In this document: positions 26,934 to 35,922 of the stretch, in pieces
Numbering within the stretch: the first letter of the stretch is position 1
Layout of the letters: each line of letters starts with the position of its first letter
Assembly (NCBI RefSeq): GCF_000315485.1
Contig: NZ_JH992942.1
Span: 536,028-600,027, forward strand
Direction of reading: 5' to 3'
Length of the DNA stretch: 64,000 nt
Origin: Bacteroides oleiciplenus YIT 12058
Lineage (GTDB): Bacteria > Bacteroidota > Bacteroidia > Bacteroidales > Bacteroidaceae
The notes under the pieces: generated by a model
What the model was told of the DNA's origin: nothing
The model's input: only the letters and a program-made list of their open reading frames with translations
Database searches by the model: none
Position numbers and translations under genes: made by a program

Positions 26934-28628
26934 ATGAAAGATATAATAACAGGCGCTGAGGCATTGATGCGCTCTCTGGAACATCAGGGAGTAAAGACCA
27001 TTTTCGGGTATCCGGGCGGTTCCATCATGCCGGTATTCGACGCTTTATACGACCATCGAAAGACATTGAACCACATCCTGGTTCGGCATGAACAGGGTGC
27101 TGCTCATGCTGCACAAGGCTTTGCCCGCGTATCGGGTGAGGTAGGGGTTTGCCTTGTGACCAGTGGTCCGGGTGCTACAAACACTGTAACCGGCATTGCA
27201 GATGCTATGATAGACAGTACACCTCTTGTAGTTATTGCAGGGCAGGTAGGCACAGGCTTTCTGGGTACGGATGCTTTTCAGGAAGTAGACTTGGTAGGCA
27301 TCACGCAGCCTATCGCCAAATGGAGCTACCAGATACGTAGTGCCGAAGATGTACCTTGGGCTGTGGCGCGTGCTTTCTATGTTGCCAAAAGTGGCCGTCC
27401 CGGTCCGGTGGTATTGGATTTTGCCAAGAATGCACAGGTAGAAAAGACCGAATATATATCTACAAAGCTGGATTATATCCGCAGCTATCAGCCTGTTCCC
27501 GAAATGGATGACTTGGCTATCCGTCAGGCTGCCGAGCTGATTAATAATGCCGAACGTCCGCTTGTACTGGTGGGGCAGGGTGTTGAATTGGGTGGTGCGC
27601 AGCAAGAACTTCGTGCTTTCATCGAGAAAGCCGGAATGCCTGCCGGTTGCACCATGCTGGGACTTTCTGCATTGCCTACCGCACATCCTTTGAACAAAGG
27701 TATGCTGGGTATGCATGGCAACCTTGGCCCGAACATCAACACCAATAAGTGTGATGTACTTATCGCAGTAGGTATGCGTTTTGATGACCGTGTGACTGGA
27801 AAGCTAGACACTTATGCCAAACAGGCGAAAATTATCCATTTTGATATTGATCCTGCCGAGATAGATAAGAATGTGAAGACAGACCTTGCCGTATTAGGTG
27901 ATTGCAAAGAAACTCTTGCTGCCGTTACGGAACTTCTGAATCCTGCCACTCATCAGGAATGGTTGGATAGTTTCTTGCCTTATGAAAAGATGGAAGAAGA
28001 AAAAGTAATCCGCCCCGAACTTCATCCGGCAGGGAAATCACTGAGCATGGGCGAAGTGGTGCGTGCGGTAAGTGAGGCTACGAACAATGAAGCCATACTG
28101 GTTACTGACGTTGGTCAGAACCAAATGATGTCTGCCCGTTACTTCAAATTCAGCAAGGAACGCAGCATTGTTACTTCCGGTGGACTGGGTACGATGGGCT
28201 TTGGACTTCCTGCTGCCATCGGTGCAACCTTCGGACGCCCCGACCGTACAGTATGCGTATTTATGGGTGATGGCGGTTTGCAGATGAACATTCAGGAGTT
28301 GGGAACCATTATGGAACAAAAAGCCCCTGTGAAGATTATCCTGCTGAATAATAACTTCCTGGGTAATGTACGCCAGTGGCAGGCTATGTTCTTCAACCGT
28401 CGCTACTCATTCACTCCGATGTTGAATCCGGATTATATGAAGATAGCTTCCGCTTATGAGATTCCTTCGCGCCGTGTTATGAAGCGTGAGGAATTGAAAG
28501 GGGCGATAGAAGAAATGCTCGCTACGGATGGTCCGTTCCTGCTGGAAGCTTGTGTGATGGAAGAAGGCAACGTATTGCCGATGACGCCTCCGGGTGGTTC
28601 GGTAAACCAGATGCTGTTGGAATGTTGA
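26934..28628 (+). CDS. ilvB: Acetolactate synthase large subunit
   Basis: This 564-residue ThDP enzyme joins pyruvate with pyruvate or 2-oxobutyrate, the first common step of branched-chain amino acid synthesis. The catalytic Glu lies in VRHEQGAAHAAQGFARVSG; the FAD-related middle domain (GMLGMHGN, NVDADPAEI-like FDIDPAEIDKN) is present; and the ThDP motif GDGGLQMNIQELGT ends with NNN. I chose ATG 26934 rather than the upstream TTG at 26892, because the stretch before it is AATTGAGAATT-type repeat sequence. It follows ilvD by 49 bases. Confidence 0.95.
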   Translation: MKDIITGAEALMRSLEHQGVKTIFGYPGGSIMPVFDALYDHRKTLNHILVRHEQGAAHAAQGFARVSGEVGVCLVTSGPGATNTVTGIADAMIDSTPLVVIAGQVGTGFLGTDAFQEVDLVGITQPIAKWSYQIRSAEDVPWAVARAFYVAKSGRPGPVVLDFAKNAQVEKTEYISTKLDYIRSYQPVPEMDDLAIRQAAELINNAERPLVLVGQGVELGGAQQELRAFIEKAGMPAGCTMLGLSALPTAHPLNKGMLGMHGNLGPNINTNKCDVLIAVGMRFDDRVTGKLDTYAKQAKIIHFDIDPAEIDKNVKTDLAVLGDCKETLAAVTELLNPATHQEWLDSFLPYEKMEEEKVIRPELHPAGKSLSMGEVVRAVSEATNNEAILVTDVGQNQMMSARYFKFSKERSIVTSGGLGTMGFGLPAAIGATFGRPDRTVCVFMGDGGLQMNIQELGTIMEQKAPVKIILLNNNFLGNVRQWQAMFFNRRYSFTPMLNPDYMKIASAYEIPSRRVMKREELKGAIEEMLATDGPFLLEACVMEEGNVLPMTPPGGSVNQMLLEC

Positions 28629-28646
28629 ATTAATGAATGATGAGCT

Positions 28647-29219
28647 ATGACTGACAAGACATTATATACGATAATCGTTCATTCAGAGAACTTCGCCGGT
28701 TTGCTGAATCAGGTGACTGCTGTGTTTACCCGTCGCCAGATCAATATCGAGAGCCTGAATGTATCGGCTTCGTCCATCAAAGGTGTACATAAGTACACCA
28801 TTACCGCATGGACAGATAAAGACACCATTGAGAAAGTAACAAAGCAAATCACCAAGAAAATAGATGTGTTGCAAGCGCACTACTTCACGGATGATGAGAT
28901 TTACCAACACGAGATTGCACTCTACAAGATAACCACTCCTACGCTGGAAGAAAAACCGGAAGTATCGAAGGTTATCCGTAAATACAATGCACGTATTGTA
29001 GAAGTGAATGCAGTCTTCGCTATTGTGGAAAAGAACGGGATGGGTGAAGAAATCACCAACCTTTATGATGAATTGCGTGCTCTCGACTGTGTGCTCCAAT
29101 TTGTACGTTCAGGGCGTGTGGCTATCACTACCAGTTGCTTTGAACGTGTGAACGAGTACCTTGCCGATCGTGAAGCTAAATATCGTTTGAAGAAAGAAAA
29201 GGAGCAAGATAATGAGTGA
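28647..29219 (+). CDS. ilvN: Acetolactate synthase small (regulatory) subunit
   Basis: This 190-residue ACT-domain protein regulates IlvB and confers valine feedback inhibition in known systems. The N-terminal ACT domain (about 5-80) starts TIIVHSENFAGLLNQVTAVFTRRQINIESLNVS. A second small-subunit domain (about 90-175) contains ARIVEVNAVFAIVEKNG and FVRSGRVAI. It lies 18 bases after ilvB, and its end overlaps the thioesterase start by 8 bases. The symbol ilvH would serve equally. Confidence 0.93.
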   Translation: MTDKTLYTIIVHSENFAGLLNQVTAVFTRRQINIESLNVSASSIKGVHKYTITAWTDKDTIEKVTKQITKKIDVLQAHYFTDDEIYQHEIALYKITTPTLEEKPEVSKVIRKYNARIVEVNAVFAIVEKNGMGEEITNLYDELRALDCVLQFVRSGRVAITTSCFERVNEYLADREAKYRLKKEKEQDNE

Positions 29220-29961
29220 GAATGATAAGATAGGAAAGTACAAGTTCGTAGCGGAACCCTTCCACGTGGATTTCACCGGACGCCTCACGATGGGTGTGCT
29301 GGGCAATCATTTGCTAAACTGTGCCGGCTTCCATGCCAGCGACCGCGGTTTCGGCATTGCTACACTGAACGAGGACAACTACACATGGGTACTTTCGCGC
29401 CTTGCCATCGAACTGGATGAAATGCCTTATCAATATGAAGACTTCACCATCTGGACCTGGGTAGAGAATGTGTACCGCCTATTTACTGACCGTAATTTTG
29501 CCTTGCTCAATAAAGATGGCAATAAGATAGGTTATGCACGTTCCGTATGGGCCATGATTAATCTCAATACCCGTAAGCCTGCCGATTTGCTGGCACTGCA
29601 CGGAGGCAGCATCGTGGACTATGTGTGCGATGAACCTTGCCCTATCGAGAAACCTTCACGCATCAAAGTGACTGCTACCGAACCGGTAGCCGCAGTGAAA
29701 GCGAAATACAGTGATATCGACATCAACGGCCATGTGAATAGTATTCGTTATATCGAACACATCATGGATTTGTTCCCGATAGAGATGTATAAAGAAAAGC
29801 GTATCCGTCGTTTCGAGATGGCCTACGTAGCCGAGAGCTATTATGGCGATGAGCTCACCTTCTATAAGGATGAACTGGAAGACGGCGCTTTCGATATTGA
29901 AGTGAAAAAGAATGGTAGCGAGGTTGTTTGCCGTTCAAAAGTGATATTTACAGAGAAATAA
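29212..29961 (+). CDS. Acyl-ACP thioesterase
   Basis: This 249-residue double-hotdog thioesterase of the plant FatA/FatB-like bacterial family would release free fatty acid from acyl carrier protein. N-terminal hotdog features are FHVDFTGRLTMGVLGNHLLNCAG and WVLSRLAIELDEMPYQYEDFTIWTW. The second half has the catalytic-type DIDINGHVNSIRYIEHIMD (Asn-His pair). It overlaps ilvN and precedes ilvC by 54 bases, so it is in the branched-chain amino acid operon. Branched keto acids also prime iso-fatty acids in Bacteroides, which may explain the position; this is inference. Confidence 0.9.
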   Translation: MSENDKIGKYKFVAEPFHVDFTGRLTMGVLGNHLLNCAGFHASDRGFGIATLNEDNYTWVLSRLAIELDEMPYQYEDFTIWTWVENVYRLFTDRNFALLNKDGNKIGYARSVWAMINLNTRKPADLLALHGGSIVDYVCDEPCPIEKPSRIKVTATEPVAAVKAKYSDIDINGHVNSIRYIEHIMDLFPIEMYKEKRIRRFEMAYVAESYYGDELTFYKDELEDGAFDIEVKKNGSEVVCRSKVIFTEK

Positions 29962-30015
29962 TTTTATTAATCAATTAGTTGGCGTAAGTCACAAATAAAA
30001 ACTAAAAAAAAGAAA

Positions 30016-31059
30016 ATGGCACAGATGAATTTTGGCGGTGTTACTGAAAACGTAATGACCCGTGAAGAATTTCCTTTGGAAAAAGCTCGTGAGATTTTGA
30101 AAGATGAAACAATTGCAGTAATCGGTTACGGTGTACAAGGACCGGGACAGGCATGCAACCTGCGCGACAACGGTTTCAATGTAATCGTTGGACAACGTCC
30201 GGGCAAGACTTATGAAAAGGCAGTGGCAGACGGATGGGTTCCGGGCGAAACTCTGTTCGGCATCGAAGAGGCTTGTGAGAAAGGTACTATTATCATGTGC
30301 TTGTTGTCTGATGCAGCCGTAATGTCTGTATGGCCCACTATCAAGCCTTACCTGACTCCCGGAAAAGCTCTTTATTTTTCTCATGGTTTCGCTATCACCT
30401 GGAGCGACCGTACAGGCGTTGTTCCTCAGAAAGATATCGACGTTATCATGGTTGCTCCTAAAGGTTCCGGTACTTCATTGCGTACCATGTTCCTCGAAGG
30501 CCGTGGCTTGAATTCTTCTTATGCTATCTATCAGGATGCTACGGGCAAAGCTATGGACAGAACCATCGCACTGGGTATCGGTATCGGTTCAGGCTATCTG
30601 TTTGAAACAACTTTCACTCGTGAAGCCACTTCTGACTTGACTGGTGAGCGTGGTTCATTGATGGGAGCTATTCAGGGATTGCTGTTGGCTCAGTACGAAG
30701 TATTACGTGAAAACGGTCATACTCCGTCTGAAGCATTCAACGAAACTGTAGAAGAGCTGACTCAGTCGTTGATGCCGTTGTTCGCTAAGAACGGTATGGA
30801 CTGGATGTATGCTAACTGTTCTACTACTGCTCAACGTGGTGCGCTGGACTGGATGACTCCATTCCATGATGCCATCAAACCGGTCGTAGAGAAACTGTAT
30901 GCAAGCGTTAAGTCTGGCAACGAGGCTCAGATTTCTATCGACAGCAATTCTAAACCCGATTATCGTGACAAACTGAACGAAGAACTTCGTCAATTGCGTG
31001 AAAGCGAAATGTGGCAGACGGCTGTTACTGTTCGTAAATTGCGCCCGGAGAATAACTAA
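30016..31059 (+). CDS. ilvC: Ketol-acid reductoisomerase
   Basis: This 347-residue enzyme isomerizes and reduces acetolactate or acetohydroxybutyrate with NAD(P)H in valine and isoleucine synthesis. The nucleotide-binding loop reads IGYGVQGPGQACNLRDNGFNVIVGQRPG. Substrate and Mg-binding features include DLTGERGSLMGAIQG and ETVEELTQSLMPL. It is the Bacteroidetes form, with the conserved start MAQMNFGGVTENVMTREEFP. It is last in the operon and is closed by a strong terminator. Confidence 0.96.
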   Translation: MAQMNFGGVTENVMTREEFPLEKAREILKDETIAVIGYGVQGPGQACNLRDNGFNVIVGQRPGKTYEKAVADGWVPGETLFGIEEACEKGTIIMCLLSDAAVMSVWPTIKPYLTPGKALYFSHGFAITWSDRTGVVPQKDIDVIMVAPKGSGTSLRTMFLEGRGLNSSYAIYQDATGKAMDRTIALGIGIGSGYLFETTFTREATSDLTGERGSLMGAIQGLLLAQYEVLRENGHTPSEAFNETVEELTQSLMPLFAKNGMDWMYANCSTTAQRGALDWMTPFHDAIKPVVEKLYASVKSGNEAQISIDSNSKPDYRDKLNEELRQLRESEMWQTAVTVRKLRPENN

Positions 31060-31083
31060 CACTGAACGAAATATACAACAATG

Positions 31084-31120
31084 AAAAAAGGAAAGATGAA
31101 GGTCTTTCCTTTTTTTTTGT
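31084..31120 (+). terminator. Terminator of the ilv operon
   Basis: A 13-bp perfect stem (31084-31096 with 31103-31115) with a 6-nt loop is followed by further T residues, 24 bases after the ilvC stop. Confidence 0.9.
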
Positions 31121-31333
31121 TGTATATTTTGCGATTATGTATAATTGTTTACGGATGTTAACCTAAAAAGGCTCCTACAACTGATTTGCGCTCTATAATA
31201 TTATGATTGCTTTGGTTAATATTGTATATATAAGTTGAATAATGCATTAAAAAGTTGCATATTGATTATGTAATAATTGTTAATGACGTTAATTTGTAGG
31301 CTCTTGAAATGACCAACATATACAATTAAGAAA

Positions 31334-31341
31334 TACCTTTG
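31334..31341 (+). promoter_or_regulatory. -7 box TACCTTTG of the first LruC gene
   Basis: This is an exact TAnnTTTG match 20 bases before the ATG. The rest of the 31121-31333 spacer is AT-rich; a loosely matched inverted repeat (near 31170 and 31294, about 8 of 10) is all that stands out. Confidence 0.6.
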
Positions 31342-31360
31342 TAACAATATCAACTTTATA

Positions 31361-33349
31361 ATGAGTCATAATATGAAACAGGCAAACAAAACAAGTTTAG
31401 TTGCATACCTTTTTGCATTGGCATTAATAGGCGTTGTAACAGGATGTGAAAAAGAGGTTTATAACCCGGACAATGGAAAGACAAAGCCACTTCCCCCTGC
31501 AGAGAATTATTTTAATTTTGAATTAAGAGGTAAGGTCCAGTTAAGTGTGGATTATCATGCACCAGGATTTCAAGCTATTATTGAAGTGTATGATCAAGAT
31601 CCAATGAGCGAAGAAAACCCTCAAGTAAAGAAAGAGGGTGTACAATCTATTTACAGTGCTTATACTGATCAAAATGGAAAGTTTAATGGAACTATGATTG
31701 TTCCTGTTGTTCTAAAAGAAGCCTATCTGTATACTGATGCTTGGGGGCTTCCGCAGTGTGTTAAACTTAAATTGAGTGAGCAGGGGGCTGCTTATGATAG
31801 TGAAACTGATGTAATTTCGAGACCAACAACAAGAGGTGGTAACCCCGTTAATGGACTTAGCGGTACTGTTGCACCTTATCGATATTTTAGAACTGATGGG
31901 GTTTGGGATCAGAATTTGTATTCTCTTTGTATTTGGAATTCATGGTTCGAATTTTCAGCTCCGGCAAATTATTTGTTGAATGCAGAAAGTGTTCTTGGAG
32001 CTGGCATAGCCGGTCCTCTTGCTGATCGTTCACAAAAGTATTTTACCGAAGTTTCAAAAAAATCGGAAGGACATACACTTTTAGGTCAACCTGGAGAAAC
32101 GAATGTGGCCACCAAAGAAGATGGAACGGAATTGCAAGTTACTTTTCTGGTTGAACGTGCAGCACAACGTAATACGTTTGGCTATTATTACTACAAAAAA
32201 GGGCAACGGCCTACAGATATGTCGCAAGTCAAGAAGTATATAATAGCTCCTGATGCTTCCTTGGATGGATATGCCGGATTTAGTGCAACTGCAAAGCAAG
32301 CTGTACAACTTAAATTCTTCGGGGATAGCGGAATAGAACCGGGAGTAAATCAATTCCCTGCTGGTTATGAGATTGCATGGTTCTATATCCGGAATGCAGC
32401 TTCTTCTTCATTAATTGGCTATGACCAAAATAAATATGGCACCCTTCAAAATATTGCTTATTCAGGGCCACTTGCTAATTTTTGCACCTCCAATGATACG
32501 GGTGATAACAGACGTTTTGTTTTGCTGAAAGATTCAAAAACCGGACTTTTGGTATTAGGTTTTGAAGATTCTAAGAATGTAGCTGCAAATGATGATTATA
32601 GTGACTTGTTGTTTGTTGTAAAGTCTAATAAAGATGTGGATGGTTCTACTGGAGAAATTCCCGACGAAGATACAGGCAAAGAACCGGGCGTATTGTTGCA
32701 AGAAGGAACATTAGCATTTGAAGATATTTGGCCTGCAGGTGGCGATTATGACTTAAATGATGTGATTATAGAATATACACGTAAGGTTACGTACAATACA
32801 GATAACAAAGTTACAAAGATTTCGGAAACTTTTACTCCTGTGCAACCTGATGGTAGTGCTACTTATGATAATTTCTTTGCATGCCAGGTAAAAAATATGG
32901 GAACACCTACTCTGGATGCAGGTATGATTAAAGAAACTGCTACAGGTTCTTTTGTGATTACTGGGAGCGCAAAGTCTGTGAAAGGAAAGAGTTTTACTGT
33001 TACTAGAAGTTTTGCAACCGCCTTAGATAAAAATACTGTATTAGAAGATTTCAATCCGTACATTATTGCTAAGGCGTATACCGATGCCAATCGTATTGAA
33101 GTGCACTTGCCTAAACATGATATGACATCGGCTGCTGATGCCAGTAAGATGAATCAAGACAATGCTTATTACATAGCTGCAGGAGGTATTTATCCATTTG
33201 CAATCGATATTCCTGTCAAAGGTTTTATTCCTGCTACAGAAACATATCGGATTGATGCAGAAGGCCAGTATCCTGCTTTTGCAAACTGGGCAAAGTCTAA
33301 AGGTGCTTCAGATAGTGATTGGTACTTGAAAGGTAAAGGAAGTAAATAG
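31361..33349 (+). CDS. LruC-domain surface lipoprotein (first of two)
   Basis: This 662-residue lipoprotein has lipobox Cys29 (VVTGCEKEVY). The C-terminal LruC/DUF4842 domain (about 445-655) begins GTLAFEDIWPAGGDYDLNDVIIEYT, an Asp/Asn-rich signature that looks calcium-binding. A DUF4114-like segment lies before it (about 330-425), ending in LGFEDSKNVAANDDYSDLLFVV. The role is unknown; related proteins occur on Bacteroidetes and Leptospira surfaces. It resembles the gene at 33923 throughout, so the two are tandem paralogues. ATG 31373 is an equally possible start. Confidence 0.8.
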   Translation: MSHNMKQANKTSLVAYLFALALIGVVTGCEKEVYNPDNGKTKPLPPAENYFNFELRGKVQLSVDYHAPGFQAIIEVYDQDPMSEENPQVKKEGVQSIYSAYTDQNGKFNGTMIVPVVLKEAYLYTDAWGLPQCVKLKLSEQGAAYDSETDVISRPTTRGGNPVNGLSGTVAPYRYFRTDGVWDQNLYSLCIWNSWFEFSAPANYLLNAESVLGAGIAGPLADRSQKYFTEVSKKSEGHTLLGQPGETNVATKEDGTELQVTFLVERAAQRNTFGYYYYKKGQRPTDMSQVKKYIIAPDASLDGYAGFSATAKQAVQLKFFGDSGIEPGVNQFPAGYEIAWFYIRNAASSSLIGYDQNKYGTLQNIAYSGPLANFCTSNDTGDNRRFVLLKDSKTGLLVLGFEDSKNVAANDDYSDLLFVVKSNKDVDGSTGEIPDEDTGKEPGVLLQEGTLAFEDIWPAGGDYDLNDVIIEYTRKVTYNTDNKVTKISETFTPVQPDGSATYDNFFACQVKNMGTPTLDAGMIKETATGSFVITGSAKSVKGKSFTVTRSFATALDKNTVLEDFNPYIIAKAYTDANRIEVHLPKHDMTSAADASKMNQDNAYYIAAGGIYPFAIDIPVKGFIPATETYRIDAEGQYPAFANWAKSKGASDSDWYLKGKGSK

Positions 33350-33431
33350 TAAGATCGATTTTAAATACTTTTGAGATAATTTTTTCATGTATTTATTTTC
33401 TATTGATTTGTGATAAAAAACGTTTGAATGC

Positions 33432-33462
33432 TTGACTTCGGCGTTTCAAAGTAGTATATTTG
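33432..33462 (+). promoter_or_regulatory. Promoter of a candidate small RNA
   Basis: TTG at 33432-33434, a 20-nt gap and TATATTTG at 33455-33462 form a good Bacteroidetes promoter with no gene behind it. A terminator appears about 65 nt downstream. Confidence 0.7.
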
Positions 33463-33468
33463 TAACCG

Positions 33469-33534
33469 TAATCCTGATTTAGGTTCGGGGCATATACAGT
33501 ATAGGGGAGGAGCAAAAGCTTCTCTCCTTTTTTT
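33469..33534 (+). ncRNA. Candidate small RNA of about 65 nt
   Basis: The unit is bounded by the promoter at 33432-33462 and a terminator hairpin. 33504-33513 pairs with 33518-33527 (G-U pairs included) around AAAA and is followed by seven T residues. No reading frame of note lies inside. The 5' end is estimated from the -7 box. It could also be the attenuated leader of the LruC gene that starts 390 bases on, but that gene has its own -7 box at 33885. Confidence 0.55.
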
Positions 33535-33585
33535 ATACCATTTGTTAGCTGCGGGACTTTATTGCCGTCAGTTGCGGGGAATTGA

Positions 33586-33695
33586 TGGTCTGTTTTCTCA
33601 AAACATATGGTCTGTTGTGGCTAAACACATCATCTGTGTCTCTTCAACAGATAATCTGTTTTGCCCGGATACATCATCTGTTTTCAGAAAAAACA
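33586..33695. repeat. Array of five 22-bp degenerate direct repeats
   Basis: The word TCTGT recurs at 33589, 33611, 33633, 33655 and 33677, exactly 22 bp apart each time. Most units begin T-purine/C-purine-TCTGT and end in ACA. The units otherwise differ, so this is not a CRISPR or a simple microsatellite. It lies between the candidate small RNA and the second LruC gene. Confidence 0.8.
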
Positions 33696-33884
33696 AATGA
33701 TAAATCCGGATTACTTCAACTTCGTTAATCTTCCATAAACTTGCTCTTGACACAATCTTGTGTATGTCTTTTGGTATAATGGCGTAATTAGAAAAAAAGA
33801 AGTAGTCGTTGATTCTTTTGGGCTGAAAATTGCATATTTTGATAATTTATTTTTCGAATGATGTAATAATAGAATATAATTTGC

Positions 33885-33892
33885 TACTTTTG
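33885..33892 (+). promoter_or_regulatory. -7 box TACTTTTG of the second LruC gene
   Basis: An exact TAnnTTTG match 31 bases before the ATG at 33923. It argues against the longer in-frame start at 33830, which would lie upstream of the transcript. Confidence 0.65.
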
Positions 33893-33922
33893 CATCAGAT
33901 AAACAACATAAAACATATTGCT

Positions 33923-35833
33923 ATGACGAAAAAAGCAAACTCCTATGCAATACGTAATGCATTCTATTTATTACTATGCAATGTATTGGTTCTTTTGATG
34001 GCAGCGGGATGTACCCGTGATGTCTATGATCCTAATGGTGGTGGTGAAGATAAGCCTAATTCTTTTGATTTTGCTACTACTTCTACTATTCAACTGAATG
34101 TGAAGTATGATGTTCCCAAAGGTTACAAAGTGCTTTTCAATGTCTATTTTGAAGATCCGTTTATGATGGATGAAGATGGACAGACTGTTTTGCGTGCTGA
34201 TGTAAGTCCTGCAATTACCCGTATGACTGATGAGAATGGTGAGTATCACGCTAAGGAAATTGTGGCGGCGGATCATGGTTCGGATGTTTACATTTATACT
34301 TCGTATGTCGGAGTTCCGGGATTGGTGCAGACTACTATCACGGATAATGTGATTAGTGCTGATATTGAGTGGAAATTGACAGATGGCGCTCCACAGACAC
34401 GTGCCACTAAATGGGATCCGCCAACCAAGTATGGTACCTTGGGAACCTGGCAGGATAATGGTCGTCCGAATTATCTGAATAGTGAAGGAGAATTGAATTT
34501 GTCGGCTTCTGTATTGAATACAATTAGAAAAACAATCCCAGAAGGAGGGACTTGTCCTCAGAAATACCGCCAGTCTGCAGATTTTAAAGTGAATGATCCT
34601 GAAGGTAGAGATACTGAGGTTTCAGTTCGCTTTATTGGGGGAACCAGTTCTGCTGCAAGTGTTTTCGGTTACTATTGTTATAAAGACGGTGCATCTGTTG
34701 CGGAAATAAGTGCAGCAAAGAAATATATAGTTTTTCCAAATACACATACAGTCGGTAATTCTAAAAAGCCGGTTGGCTTGAAAGGCGGAGAATGTGTAAA
34801 GTTGCATTATATAGATGAGAATGGAGTAGATAAAGGTACTGTATTTCCTAATGGAGTAAGAATAGGTTGGTTTCTTTTGAATGATGCTTATATTAAAGGA
34901 GGAGAAGGTTACAAGGTCTGTTATTCAACTACGGCTTTGAATAGTGACGGGCGTACGCATACGGCTGCTTTCCGTATCAATGATTTTGTAGTACTTTCAT
35001 TTGAAGACTATACTGATCAGGATTATAACGACGTGCAGTTTAATGTCTGGTCTAATCCGATAGAAGCTATTGCTCCTGATGTTCCGCCTGTAACTCCTGA
35101 TCCGGGAACAGATGATGACCGTTCTGTTGCTTATCGTATGACTTATAAAGGAATTTTGGCTTTCGAGGATAACTGGCCCAATAAAGGTGATTATGACCTG
35201 AATGATGTGGTTGTGAAGTATAATTCTGTTCTAGCGTTTAACACAGCTAACCAGGTACTTTCTACGGAAGATACATTTACGGTACTTTGGTCCGGTGCTG
35301 CTTTTAAGAATGGTTTCGCTTATCAGATGAATACCGATCGCTCCAATGTGGTTACTGAATTTGCGGAGACTTCTGAAGCCGGTATCGGTTTGGATTCTGA
35401 ACTTGCCAAGGCTACGGTAAATGTGTTTACCAATGCTCTTGTAGCCACGGACAATAATACGAAGACCACCGTTTATACGATTAAAAATACCCTGACTACT
35501 CCTGTAGATCATGAAACTTTTGGAGTAGCTCCTTATAATCCGTTTATTATGGTTCATGAGAATCTGGGTAGCAATCGTTGCGAAGTTCATTTGGTAAACT
35601 ATAAACCGACGGAAAAAGCTAATATGGATTTGTTCCATACAGGCAAGGACTTATCCTCGCCGAGCAGTGGTGTCTACTATGTAGCGGCAGAGAATTATCC
35701 GTTTGCTATTCAGTTGGTTGATGCCGAAGATTTTAGTACAACCGAGAAAGAAAGTGTCGACATTACTTATCCGGATTTTATCAAATGGGTGAAATCTAAC
35801 GGTAGTGAATACAAAGATTGGTATAAGAAATAA
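33923..35833 (+). CDS. LruC-domain surface lipoprotein (second of two)
   Basis: This 636-residue lipoprotein has lipobox Cys30 (LLMAAGCTRDVYDPNGGG). The layout mirrors the first LruC gene: an N-terminal segment with the VYDPN motif and an Ig-like LNVKYDVPKGY region, a middle DUF4114-like region ending in LSFEDYTDQDYNDVQFNVW, and the C-terminal LruC domain starting GILAFEDNWPNKGDYDLNDVVVKYN. The end YPDFIKWVKSNGSEYKDWYKK parallels FANWAKSKGASDSDWYLKGK of its neighbour. It has its own promoter, so the two copies are separately controlled. Confidence 0.8.
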   Translation: MTKKANSYAIRNAFYLLLCNVLVLLMAAGCTRDVYDPNGGGEDKPNSFDFATTSTIQLNVKYDVPKGYKVLFNVYFEDPFMMDEDGQTVLRADVSPAITRMTDENGEYHAKEIVAADHGSDVYIYTSYVGVPGLVQTTITDNVISADIEWKLTDGAPQTRATKWDPPTKYGTLGTWQDNGRPNYLNSEGELNLSASVLNTIRKTIPEGGTCPQKYRQSADFKVNDPEGRDTEVSVRFIGGTSSAASVFGYYCYKDGASVAEISAAKKYIVFPNTHTVGNSKKPVGLKGGECVKLHYIDENGVDKGTVFPNGVRIGWFLLNDAYIKGGEGYKVCYSTTALNSDGRTHTAAFRINDFVVLSFEDYTDQDYNDVQFNVWSNPIEAIAPDVPPVTPDPGTDDDRSVAYRMTYKGILAFEDNWPNKGDYDLNDVVVKYNSVLAFNTANQVLSTEDTFTVLWSGAAFKNGFAYQMNTDRSNVVTEFAETSEAGIGLDSELAKATVNVFTNALVATDNNTKTTVYTIKNTLTTPVDHETFGVAPYNPFIMVHENLGSNRCEVHLVNYKPTEKANMDLFHTGKDLSSPSSGVYYVAAENYPFAIQLVDAEDFSTTEKESVDITYPDFIKWVKSNGSEYKDWYKK

Positions 35834-35870
35834 AAGCGAGAGGTTTTTCTGAAAAAATAAGAAAAAAAGG

Positions 35871-35918
35871 GATTGCGCAACTTCATGCAGAGAATGACTT
35901 GTATGAGATTGCGCAATC
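35871..35918. terminator. Long hairpin between convergent genes
   Basis: GATTGCGCAA at 35871-35880 pairs with TTGCGCAATC at 35909-35918, with partial further pairing inside. It lies between the LruC gene (ends 35833) and the minus-strand helicase gene (ends 35923), a likely shared terminator. Confidence 0.65.
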
Positions 35919-35922
35919 TTTA

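Noticed and set aside
27045..27716. Antisense 223-codon open frame within ilvB
   Set aside because: It mirrors the codon pattern of a well-supported gene, and its product has no recognizable domain.
33586..33695. CRISPR-like regularly spaced repeat
   Set aside because: Units directly abut each other, vary in sequence, have no constant repeat of 23-47 bp with unique spacers, and no cas gene is nearby.
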